Of a stretch of DNA of 64,000 bases, positions 35,641 to 44,108 are shown one piece after another. Numbering within the stretch: position 1 is the first letter of the stretch; each line of letters opens with the position of its first letter. The translations under genes and the position numbers were made by a program. Origin of the DNA: Terrimonas pollutisoli (GTDB taxonomy: Bacteria > Bacteroidota > Bacteroidia > Chitinophagales > Chitinophagaceae); assembly GCF_029360765.1 (NCBI RefSeq), contig NZ_JARKNA010000004.1, forward strand, positions 396,388-460,387. The letters run 5' to 3'. The notes under the pieces were generated by a model, which was given only the letters and a program-made list of their open reading frames with translations, did not search any database and was not told the origin of the DNA.

Positions 35641-37022
35641 AAATATTTCTTTCAATACTGGTAGTCCTGTTGATTGCAACAACAGGTTGCAAAAAATTCA
35701 TCGATGTAAACGATAACCCGAATGTTCCGATTGATGTTAGTGAGGGGCTGATCCTGTCACCGGTAGAATTGGATATTGCGCATACGGTTTCCACTGGTTT
35801 TGATTTTGCTGTTGTCAATCACTGGATGCAGAATGTAGCCCTAAACCAGCCGGTACCTAACACAGGTACTTACCAGCTTTTTCACGGGGATATGGATGGT
35901 GACTGGGCCAACGTGTATGTTACCTGTCTTAACAATTTGCAGGTATTAATAAAAAAAGCTGAAACCTCAGGAAATAGTAATTATGCCGGTATTGGTAAGA
36001 TATTAACGGCCCTTGCATTGGGAACCACAACTGATCTGTGGGGTGATGTACCCTTCACAGAAGCTTTCCAGGGAAGCGCTAAATTCAAACCAGCGTATGA
36101 CAAACAGGAAGATGTTTATAAAAGCATCCAGGATTTACTGGATAAAGGGATTGCCGATATCAACACCAATAAAGGTAAATCACCAGGCAGCGATGATTTT
36201 TTCTTTGGCGGTGATTTGGATAAATGGAAAAAGCTGGCTTATACTTTGAAAGCCCGGTATTATATGCATCTTACTAAGGCGCCGGGTTACACCGCTGCAG
36301 CGCAAGCTGATCTTGCTTTAGCGGCCTTGCAAAATGGTATGCAGTCAAATGACGATGATATGAAGTTTGGTTATCCTGGTACTGCAGGGCAGGAAAATCC
36401 CATCTTTGTTACTTTTCATCCTGTATCTACATTGATTTTATCTGAACATCTCGTCAATGGGTTTAAAACAAGAAATGATCCCCGCCTCAGTGCTATGGTA
36501 ACACCGGCAGAAAACACAGGATTGTACACCGGTCGCCCCATTGGCTCCGTTGATGTCGGTGACCTTGAAGATTATTCAAGACCTGGAAGTTTTTACAGTG
36601 ATCCGGCTTCATTTCTTTACGTAGTCAACTATACTGAAGCTTTATTTCTAAAAGCAGAAGCAACATTCATAAAATCTGGCTTCGTTGCGGCGCAACCTGT
36701 TTACCTCAATGCAATTAAAGCTCATATGGATAAATTGGAAATAAGTGATGCCGCTACTACTACATACCTCGCCAGCCGTGGTGTTTTGACGGCCGGTAAT
36801 GCGCTTCAATTGATCATAGAAGAAAAAACAATTGCCAGCTATCTCTCCATCGAAAATTTCAACGACTGGAGAAGAACAGGTTTTCCGGCGATAACAAAAG
36901 TGCCCAATGCTTTAACAGATATACCCCGCAGATTTTTATATCCACAATCAGAAATGATTGCCAATCCGCAGGCAATACAATCCGCAACGCTTACTGACAG
37001 GGTGTGGTGGGATAAACAATGA
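35634..37022 (+). CDS. susD: SusD/RagB-family nutrient-binding lipoprotein
   Basis: A 462-residue surface lipoprotein that caps the SusC channel and binds the substrate. The signal peptide ends in the lipobox ATTGC with the lipidated Cys19, followed by KKFIDVNDNPNVP. It belongs to the shorter SusD-like branch with tetratricopeptide-type helices (GIGKILTALALGTTTDLWGD, LEDYSRPGSFYSD). FLYPQSEMIANPQAIQ near the C terminus is typical of the family. Its start codon lies inside a repeat element shared with the region near 49,200. Transcription is probably continuous with susC. Confidence 0.92.
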   Translation: MKKIFLSILVVLLIATTGCKKFIDVNDNPNVPIDVSEGLILSPVELDIAHTVSTGFDFAVVNHWMQNVALNQPVPNTGTYQLFHGDMDGDWANVYVTCLNNLQVLIKKAETSGNSNYAGIGKILTALALGTTTDLWGDVPFTEAFQGSAKFKPAYDKQEDVYKSIQDLLDKGIADINTNKGKSPGSDDFFFGGDLDKWKKLAYTLKARYYMHLTKAPGYTAAAQADLALAALQNGMQSNDDDMKFGYPGTAGQENPIFVTFHPVSTLILSEHLVNGFKTRNDPRLSAMVTPAENTGLYTGRPIGSVDVGDLEDYSRPGSFYSDPASFLYVVNYTEALFLKAEATFIKSGFVAAQPVYLNAIKAHMDKLEISDAATTTYLASRGVLTAGNALQLIIEEKTIASYLSIENFNDWRRTGFPAITKVPNALTDIPRRFLYPQSEMIANPQAIQSATLTDRVWWDKQ

Positions 37023-37067
37023 TTTTTAGTTTAGCAGTCAATCCTCATAAGCAGTTAGAGGAGTTTT

Positions 37068-37093
37068 AAAAAAGGGGTTTCTACCCCTTTTTA
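37068..37093 (+). terminator. Rho-independent terminator after susD
   Basis: The stem AAAAAGGGGT near 37069-37078 pairs with ACCCCTTTTT at 37083-37092 around a 4-base loop, and T-rich sequence follows. It lies about 46 bases after the susD stop and closes the susCD unit. Confidence 0.8.
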
Positions 37094-37305
37094 ATTTTTT
37101 ATCATGGCCGTTGTAGCCAAAAGCATATTAAGATCTTGCTATCAGATCGGAAGACAAAACAAATGCTGCTAAAATATAAGTAGAAAAAGATAAGATTTAA
37201 GGCGGCGCGGATAATTTGAATCCGGAAGTTTATCATTTATTCACTACTTTTTGTCCTTCATGAAAACGAAAGGCACAATCAATTTTGCCAATTAAACGCC
37301 AGCAA

Positions 37306-39123
37306 ATGCATAATGTCATTAAATGTTTTTGGAAACCGGTATTCATCGCTCTTTTATTGATAAGTGCAGGACCCGAAGGCTTCAGTCAATCCCTAAAGAG
37401 TACAATGGATTTCAACGTAACAATGAAGAACCCAGTCAGTCATCTTTACCAGGTGTCTTTTCAATGTAACGGAATAAAAAAAGACTGGCTTGATTTTAAA
37501 ATACCCGTGTGGATGCCGGGTTATTATCAATTGCTGGACTACGCAGACAATATCATTGGCTTCGAACCGACAGATAAAAATGGTACAGCGCTTAAATGGG
37601 AAAAGGCTGCTAACAATATCTGGCGTGTTTACACTAATAATAAAGAAGCTGTAACGATCAGCTACCAGGTAAAAGCCACCCGCCAGTTTGTCGCCACCAA
37701 TTATCTCGATGAAGATCGTGGATTTATTGCTCCTACAGGTTTGTTTATGCATGTGGATGGTTATATTAATCATCCGGTCTCTGTCACAATCACGCCACAC
37801 AATGGGTGGAATAAGATTGCCAGCGGTCTTGAACCCTTTCGGGGCAAGACACATGTATATACCGCTCCTGATTTTGACATTTTATACGATAGTCCCATCT
37901 TAATTGGTAATCTCGAAGAACTGTCCTCTTTTTCTGTAAGAGGAATACCACACTATTTTATTGGCTATAAACTGGGAAATTTCGATAAAGAAAAATTTAT
38001 AGCCGACCTGAAGAAGATAGTGGAAGCAGCTGTCGATATGATGGGTGATATTCCTTTTAAACATTACACGTTTATTGGCATCGGTCCGGGACGTGGCGGT
38101 ATCGAACATCTTAATTCTACGGCCATCAGTTTTAGTGGTGATGGATTGGATGGCCCGGGCCGCACAGGTATACTGAGTTTCCTCGCACATGAATATTTTC
38201 ATCATTACAATGCCAAACGGATAAGACCGATAGAACTTGGACCTTTTGACTACGACCGCGGCAGCCGCACCAATATGCTTTGGGTTGCTGAAGGTATCAC
38301 TGCGTATTATGATGAGTTGCTTCTGCGCAGAGCCGGATTAACAAGTGAAGAAGATTTATTGAAAGCATATCGTTCAAGTTTGTCAGCATATGAGAATAAG
38401 CCCGGTCATTTATTTCAGTCGGTGACGCAAGCCAGTTTCGATACCTGGTCTGATGGTCCCTTTGGCCGGACAGGTGATGATGTAAACAAAACCATCTCCT
38501 ATTATGATAAGGGGCCGGTACTGGGCTTATTGCTCGACTTTAAGATCCGTCATGAGACAAAGAATAAAAAATCGCTGGATGATGTAATGCGTACTTTGTA
38601 TAAAAATTTTTACCAGCAAAAGAAAAGAGGTTATACTGAAACGGAGTTTCGTAGCACCTGCGAGTCGATAGCAGGCGTTTCCCTGGCAGAGTTTTTTGAT
38701 TATGTATACACCGTTAAAGGAATTGATTATGCAAAATACTTTGCTTATGCGGGTTTAGACATTGCTACAAAGCCTGTGGCGCTGCCGGGTGCGTGGAGCG
38801 GGTTAGTTGTTCGACAAAAGAATGATAGTTTAACCATTGCAAATGTGGAATGGGATTCTCCGGCATGGCATGCCGGAATAAGGGCCAGGCAACTGCTTCT
38901 TACAATAAATGGAGAACCGGCTACGGTGAAAATACTTGAGCAATTGCAAAAGGAAAAGAAAGCCGGTGACATCGTCCACTTACAAGTGCTGCAGGATGGC
39001 GTGATCAAAGATATCCCGTTCATGTTTGCCACTAAGTATGAGCGACCTTTTACCATTACAAGAATGAAAAATCCAACTGCCTTGGAGGCTGCTATACTCA
39101 AAGATTGGCTGAAGGGAAAGTGA
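37306..39123 (+). CDS. M61-family (glycyl aminopeptidase-like) metallopeptidase with PDZ domain
   Basis: An exported zinc peptidase of about 605 residues. I start it at ATG 37306 (MHNVIKCFWKPVFIALLL) because the longer frame begins at a TTG. A signal peptide ends near GPEGFSQ. The N-terminal beta-domain is followed by the catalytic HEYFHHYNAKR (HExxH near residue 294) and the third ligand in LWVAEGITAYYDE. A PDZ-like domain occupies the last 110 residues (GLVVRQKNDSLTIANVEWDS). M61 enzymes favour N-terminal Gly or Ala. It acts in the periplasm or on the cell surface. It follows the susD terminator and so has its own promoter. Confidence 0.88.
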   Translation: MHNVIKCFWKPVFIALLLISAGPEGFSQSLKSTMDFNVTMKNPVSHLYQVSFQCNGIKKDWLDFKIPVWMPGYYQLLDYADNIIGFEPTDKNGTALKWEKAANNIWRVYTNNKEAVTISYQVKATRQFVATNYLDEDRGFIAPTGLFMHVDGYINHPVSVTITPHNGWNKIASGLEPFRGKTHVYTAPDFDILYDSPILIGNLEELSSFSVRGIPHYFIGYKLGNFDKEKFIADLKKIVEAAVDMMGDIPFKHYTFIGIGPGRGGIEHLNSTAISFSGDGLDGPGRTGILSFLAHEYFHHYNAKRIRPIELGPFDYDRGSRTNMLWVAEGITAYYDELLLRRAGLTSEEDLLKAYRSSLSAYENKPGHLFQSVTQASFDTWSDGPFGRTGDDVNKTISYYDKGPVLGLLLDFKIRHETKNKKSLDDVMRTLYKNFYQQKKRGYTETEFRSTCESIAGVSLAEFFDYVYTVKGIDYAKYFAYAGLDIATKPVALPGAWSGLVVRQKNDSLTIANVEWDSPAWHAGIRARQLLLTINGEPATVKILEQLQKEKKAGDIVHLQVLQDGVIKDIPFMFATKYERPFTITRMKNPTALEAAILKDWLKGK

Positions 39124-39217
39124 TTTGAGGAGTCGTAAACTAATTAATGCAGGTTAATTTTTGTTTGAATTGATACATTCACTTTTTTCTGTTAAATACA
39201 CTTAAAGAACATTAAAT

Positions 39218-41005
39218 ATGATAAAAAGGATATTCATTTTGACGATGACTATTTCAATGCAGCTAACTGTTGGCAACATATGGGCGCAATCATCAACTAG
39301 CACTGACTTGTATGCGCAAACCAGTGAAATGAATAACATGATGATCAATTATGACGCAGACCTCGGCAGCATTAACCGGTTTTATTCGACCAGTGCCGTG
39401 GGAGTAGGCTGGGCATGGGGCAGGCAAAGCAACAATTATAATTCACCTGAACGAAGAGCAAGATTGTTGCAGTTGAACAATGAGTACCTCCGGCAACTGG
39501 ATAATGTAGACTTTGACAAGATGAGTATTAATGGAAAATGTGATTTTATCCTGTTTAAAAGAAACCTGAATGACGCAACATACCGGTTAAAGGAAGAGCA
39601 GGAAACTTATGACCAGGTAAGTAAATATTTTCCGTTTTCCGACCGGATCTATGCATTAGAAAAACCAAGAAGAAGAGGTGCGACGGTTGATGGCGAAAAA
39701 ACAGCAAAAGAATTAAATGCGATCCAAAAAGAAATTGAAAAAGCAATTGATGCCATTAAGAAAGAGGAGACGATAGATATAAAACTGGCAAATTTTGCAA
39801 CAGAAGCTGCGAAAGGTTTGCAGGGCTCGTTGAAGAACACTTTTGATTTTTATAATGGGTACGATCCATTATTTACCTGGTGGGTTCCCAAAACTTATAC
39901 GGCAGTGGACAGTGTTTTAAATATATATGCTGGTTTGTTGAAAGGAAAGGGAAAACAAACCTCCTCGCAGAAAGATGATGGTAGTGGAATTACCGGCAAC
40001 CCGATTGGCAGTAAAGAATTGATGCGACAGTTGCAACTGGAGTTTATTCCTTATTCGGCGGAGGAATTAGTTGAAATCGCTAACAAAGAGTTTGCCTGGT
40101 GCGACGCTGAATTATTAAAAGCCTCCAGGGAGATGGGCTTTGGTGATAATTGGAAAACGGCACAGGAGAAAGTAAAAAATAGTTACGTAGCGCCCGGCAG
40201 GCAACCCGAGGCAATGTATGAACTCTATAAACAATCGGTCGATTTTTTAAAGAAGAATGATTTGCTAACCATACCAGAGTTGGCAGAAGAAACCTGGCGA
40301 ATGAGTATGATGTCGCCGGAGCAACAACTGATCAATCCATTTTTTCTTGGTGGAGAATCGTTGATCATTTCCTATCCCACCAACACGATGGATTATGAAG
40401 ATAAGATGATGAGTATGCGGGGCAATAACCCGCATTTTTCAAGGGCAACAGTGCATCATGAATTAATCGCCGGTCATCACCTGCAGGGATACATGACCAA
40501 TCGCAATAAAGCCTATCGCAATTTTTCTACGCCTTTTTGGGTGGAAGGAAATGCTTTGTATTGGGAGTTGCTGTTGTGGGAGATGAAGTTTCCCCGTTCT
40601 GCTGAAGACAGGATCGGTATGCTGTTTTGGCGTATGCATCGTTGCGCAAGAATTATTTTTTCGCTGAATTATCACCTGGGCAAATGGACACCTCAGCAAT
40701 GCATCGATTTTTTAGTGGACAGGGTAGGGCACGAAAGGGCGAATGCAGAAGGCGAAGTACGTAGATCGTTTGTTGGCGGTTATAGCCCGCTATACCAGGT
40801 GGCATACATGATCGGCGGATTGCAGCTGTATAGTTTGAAAAAAGAACTCGTGGATTCAAAAAAGATGACCTATAGACAATATCATGATGCAATATTCAGG
40901 GAGAATGCAATGCCTATCGAAATGCTGCGGGCTATATTGACGAATCAAAACCTGAAAAGGGATTTTAAAACGTCATGGCGTTTTTATGATATCAAAGGGA
41001 AGTAA
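39218..41005 (+). CDS. Secreted DUF885-family putative metallopeptidase
   Basis: A 595-residue exported protein with a signal peptide (TMTISMQLTVGNIWAQ). The DUF885 signature is VHHELIAGHHLQGYM near residue 412, an HExxxGHH zinc motif, followed by FWVEGNALYWELLLWE with the third ligand glutamate. Most of the rest is alpha-helical, including a charged helix EIEKAIDAIKKEETID. Family members are thought to be carboxypeptidase-like metallopeptidases. It lies 94 bases after the M61 gene in the same direction, so a shared peptide-use function is likely. Confidence 0.85.
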   Translation: MIKRIFILTMTISMQLTVGNIWAQSSTSTDLYAQTSEMNNMMINYDADLGSINRFYSTSAVGVGWAWGRQSNNYNSPERRARLLQLNNEYLRQLDNVDFDKMSINGKCDFILFKRNLNDATYRLKEEQETYDQVSKYFPFSDRIYALEKPRRRGATVDGEKTAKELNAIQKEIEKAIDAIKKEETIDIKLANFATEAAKGLQGSLKNTFDFYNGYDPLFTWWVPKTYTAVDSVLNIYAGLLKGKGKQTSSQKDDGSGITGNPIGSKELMRQLQLEFIPYSAEELVEIANKEFAWCDAELLKASREMGFGDNWKTAQEKVKNSYVAPGRQPEAMYELYKQSVDFLKKNDLLTIPELAEETWRMSMMSPEQQLINPFFLGGESLIISYPTNTMDYEDKMMSMRGNNPHFSRATVHHELIAGHHLQGYMTNRNKAYRNFSTPFWVEGNALYWELLLWEMKFPRSAEDRIGMLFWRMHRCARIIFSLNYHLGKWTPQQCIDFLVDRVGHERANAEGEVRRSFVGGYSPLYQVAYMIGGLQLYSLKKELVDSKKMTYRQYHDAIFRENAMPIEMLRAILTNQNLKRDFKTSWRFYDIKGK

Positions 41006-41019
41006 TTAAGGTAAGTTTT

Positions 41020-41121
41020 TACCACAGAGAGCACAAAGTAATTTTACAGAGAGTACGGAGAATTTTTCCTGACTAATTCAACTTTGCGTACCCTGTGTAA
41101 ACTTCGTTATCTCTTTGGTTA
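41020..41121. repeat. Palindromic intergenic repeat between convergent genes
   Basis: The left half (ACCACAGAGAGCACAAAGTA and following) is imperfectly complementary to the right half (GTACCCTGTGTAAACTTCG and following). It is related in wording (ACCACAGAG, CACAAAGT, CTGTGT) to the element at 25428-25516 and likewise lies between convergent genes, here the DUF885 and permease genes. It could serve as a bidirectional terminator. Confidence 0.6.
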
Positions 41122-41151
41122 TATATTCATTTTGAAACAGCCTTCTTTTTA

Positions 41152-42570
41152 TTAATCAGCTATAGCGACCTTTCTTCTTTGCGCCGCGATAACAAGATAA
41201 TAAACCGGGATGCCGATCAGCGTTATGATCAAACCAGGCCAGGTAAATTTTGGTTTGTAAATGATCAGTAAAATACAAAATGAAAGCCCCATTAAAATAT
41301 AGATGATTGGCAACACCGGATATCCAAAAGCTTTGTAGGGCCGTTCAGCATTGGGTCTTTTTTTCCGTAGGATAAATATCCCGGCAATGGTGAGCATATA
41401 GAAAACTACCACCACGAACGAGATCATATCCAATAGATCGCCATAGCGGCCGCTAAGGCTCCATACGCAGGCAAAGATGCACTGTATCCACAAAGCGAAG
41501 GAAGGAACGGCGGCCTTGTTGAGAGTTCCGGCTTTTTTGAAAAACAATCCGTCGTTGGCCATGGTATAATAAACCCGGGCGCCGGCCATGATCAATCCAT
41601 TATTGCAACCGAATGTTGAGATCATGATCATGATAGCGATAATAATAGTTCCGGCATTGCCAAAAATCACCTGTGATGCGGTTACGGCCACACGATCTTT
41701 TTCAGAGCCGGCAATATCCGTCAGCGATAAAACGCCGGTGTACATGATATTGGTAAGAATATAAATAACTGTTACGATCAATGTACCCAGGAAAAGACTT
41801 AAACCAATATTACGTTTAGGATTTTTTATTTCACCCGCAATGAATGTCACATTATGCCAGGAGTCGCTACTGAATATAGAGCCCACCATAGCCGCAGCGA
41901 TGGCGCCCATGGCAGCGACCATGGTATAATTGCTGGTAGAGCCGCCTGGCGTTAATTTTTGAAGATCCCATGCATTGGCCCAGTTGTATGTCCATATCTC
42001 CGGTTTTAATGCAAGCAATCCGAAAATGATCAGGCCAAAAAGACTCAATAATTTGGTCAGTGTAAAAGTGGTTTGAATGGCTTTGCCACTTTTCACTCCC
42101 TTTGTATTAATGAAGGTTAATAATACAATGATGACAATGGATAGTAATTGCGCCGGCGATATCGTTAATGATCCAAAATCGATAGCGACTTTGTCTTCGC
42201 TGACAGCAGGAATGAGGTAAGCGGTAAATTTTGCAAATGCTACGCCGACCGCAGCAATGGTAGCTGTTTGTATGACGGAGAAAAAACTCCAGCCATATAA
42301 AAAGCCGATCAGGGGATTGTAAGCCTCTTTGAGATAAACGTATTGACCGCCGGCCCGGGGATACATGGCGCTCAGTTCACCATAGCTCAGCGCTGCGGTC
42401 AGTGTCATAAAGCCTGTAAGCAACCATACCAGTATCAGCCAGCCGGCACTTCCAACATTGCGGGTGATATCGGCACTAACGATAAAGATACCCGAGCCGA
42501 TCATGCTTCCCGCCACGAGCATGGTTGCATCTAATAATTTAAGGGACGGTTTAAACGAAGTTGACTCCAT
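41152..42570 (-). CDS. APC-family amino acid permease
   Basis: A 472-residue inner-membrane transporter with about twelve hydrophobic segments. The first helix carries the glycine-rich GSMIGSGIFIVSADI motif that binds the amino-acid backbone in APC transporters. The GGQYVYLKEAYNPLIGFLYGW segment is typical of the LAT-type branch. It would import or exchange amino acids. Its position between peptidase and arabinosidase genes suggests uptake of peptide-degradation products. The AraC gene lies upstream on the same strand, 169 bases away. Confidence 0.92.
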   Translation of the reverse strand: MESTSFKPSLKLLDATMLVAGSMIGSGIFIVSADITRNVGSAGWLILVWLLTGFMTLTAALSYGELSAMYPRAGGQYVYLKEAYNPLIGFLYGWSFFSVIQTATIAAVGVAFAKFTAYLIPAVSEDKVAIDFGSLTISPAQLLSIVIIVLLTFINTKGVKSGKAIQTTFTLTKLLSLFGLIIFGLLALKPEIWTYNWANAWDLQKLTPGGSTSNYTMVAAMGAIAAAMVGSIFSSDSWHNVTFIAGEIKNPKRNIGLSLFLGTLIVTVIYILTNIMYTGVLSLTDIAGSEKDRVAVTASQVIFGNAGTIIIAIMIMISTFGCNNGLIMAGARVYYTMANDGLFFKKAGTLNKAAVPSFALWIQCIFACVWSLSGRYGDLLDMISFVVVVFYMLTIAGIFILRKKRPNAERPYKAFGYPVLPIIYILMGLSFCILLIIYKPKFTWPGLIITLIGIPVYYLVIAAQRRKVAIAD

Positions 42571-42739
42571 AAAGCAGAATAGAAATTGAAATGAAAAGAT
42601 TTAAGCCTGGCTTTTAAAAATAAGGCTGCCAATCAGGACTCGCTTTCCTATTCTTGCCTGGAAGTTTGCAGATATTAACTCCTTTTAGAACAACTCTATG
42701 GAGGTATGTCAGCGGAAATTAACTTGTCCAATGTAGTTA

Positions 42740-43639
42740 TCAATAACTGGCGTCCTGCTCTACGCTCAACATCTTCGAAAAATTATTTACATACTCGGAA
42801 GGCGAGAGGGAGGTAACACTTTTAAATACCCGGTTAAAATTGGTAATACTGTTGAAGCCGCAATTGTAGGCGATGGTAGCGATACTATCATAGGCGCCGT
42901 CTGTCAATTTTTTGCAGGCCTCGTTGATACGCACCTCGCTCAGGAAGGATACAAAAGTATGGCGGGTATGTTTTTTAAAATAGCGGCAAAAGGCCTGCGG
43001 TGTCATGTGAGCCTGCTTGGCAACTTCTTCCAGGGTGACAGGTTCACTATAATGCTGCATGATATAATTATAGATATTGGCCATTCTGATACCTTCATGT
43101 TCGCTATACATTTGCGGCTGCGAAGAGTTGGAAAGAGGCGTAAGATCTTCATAGCTCATCAACTTATTCAATATATCGAGAAAGTGAATCATCTGTTCGA
43201 TCCCATTGCCATTTTTTACCAGTAGCATTTGATTCGATATTTCAGCTACATGCTGTTGCGGAATTTTAAAACCAGCCGGGTTTTTCTGGATAAACTTTTT
43301 GACGTTTTTTATTTCGGGTAAATCAAAAAGAGGAACAAGACGGCCGTTGGGGTCAAAGAAAATCGTGAGCGCCGAAATGATTTTTTTACTCTTGGGCAAA
43401 AAGTAGGAGGGGTCGCTTTTGAACAAATGAGGTTGATTGGCTCCCAACCAATATATTTCATTCGATTCGAAGCTGTGCATATTGTTATCTGCTACCAGGG
43501 TGCCTTCGCCTTTTTGAATCCAGGTCAGTTGAATTTCATGATGGCGATGAAGGTGCGGGTAAAAATAGGGTAGTACATCCTTCTGCACGATGATCGTTTG
43601 GTTGGCTGGTACCGGTATGGTAAATTGTAGTACTTTCAT
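42740..43639 (-). CDS. AraC-family regulator with N-terminal cupin
   Basis: A 299-residue transcription factor. The cupin sensor domain is at residues 25-90 with FYPHLHRHHEIQLTWIQKGE and GANQPHLF. The C-terminal double helix-turn-helix is at about 190-295, with VTLEEVAKQAHMTPQAFCRY, then YDSIATIAYNCGFNSITNFN and SLSPSEYV. Such proteins usually sense a sugar or an organic acid. It is divergent from the GH127 gene (44109) and upstream of the permease, so it may control either or both. It is the only dedicated regulator near the arabinosidase genes in this window. Confidence 0.9.
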   Translation of the reverse strand: MKVLQFTIPVPANQTIIVQKDVLPYFYPHLHRHHEIQLTWIQKGEGTLVADNNMHSFESNEIYWLGANQPHLFKSDPSYFLPKSKKIISALTIFFDPNGRLVPLFDLPEIKNVKKFIQKNPAGFKIPQQHVAEISNQMLLVKNGNGIEQMIHFLDILNKLMSYEDLTPLSNSSQPQMYSEHEGIRMANIYNYIMQHYSEPVTLEEVAKQAHMTPQAFCRYFKKHTRHTFVSFLSEVRINEACKKLTDGAYDSIATIAYNCGFNSITNFNRVFKSVTSLSPSEYVNNFSKMLSVEQDASY

Positions 43640-43656
43640 ATCCCTTTTATAAGTGT

Positions 43657-43664
43657 CAAATTTA
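43657..43664 (-). promoter_or_regulatory. Candidate -7 box of the AraC gene
   Basis: On the minus strand this reads TAAATTTG, an exact match to the Bacteroidota -7 consensus TAnnTTTG, 17 bases before the start codon. A weak TTCGG lies about 21 bases upstream in the -33 position. The short leader and weak -33 keep this tentative. Confidence 0.3.
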
Positions 43665-44108
43665 CAATTTAAGACAATAGCGTGGCCGAATATTAACCGG
43701 AAAGCTAATAAATACTTATGAAACGGGTTAAAGTCCGGCTAATCGATAAAATAGGAACAACGTTCAGGAACCGGTGGCCGTTGTTCTATATAAGCGAATA
43801 AAATCTGGTAAACTTCTATCAATATTTGTATATCGGGCAAACAGGGATGCAGGTATTTTTATGGGCCCCTCTAAATCTCACCTGAAAGGAGAGACTTGCA
43901 AAGCACAGCCCTTGCTTTTCGAGGAGTACAGTAGAAATAGTAAGCTTTGAAAATGTTGAGAAGAGATATAAAGATGATGTGGTAGTTATAAAGATCATTA
44001 AAGATATGGGGCTACGCTCCCTCTCTTTGGGAGAGGGAGAGGGAGAAGGAGGGAGAGGCCGGATGAGGTCGATGAAGGTTGAAAATACATCGTGTAAAAA
44101 AATATAGT
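43665..44108. other. Divergent regulatory gap between AraC and GH127 genes
   Basis: This is most of a 469-bp gap. At 43862-43900 there is a short imperfect palindrome (CCCTCTAAATCTCACC, then GAAAGGAGAGACTT). At 44011-44060 a G/A-rich stretch (CCCTCTCTTTGGGAGAGGG and GA repeats) resembles the small palindromic repeats common in Bacteroidota. No coding region is evident. Control sites for the divergent AraC and GH127 genes should lie here. Confidence 0.5.

Noticed and set aside
37285..37305. TTG start for the M61 peptidase
   Set aside because: ATG at 37306 gives a cleaner signal peptide and is only seven codons further in.
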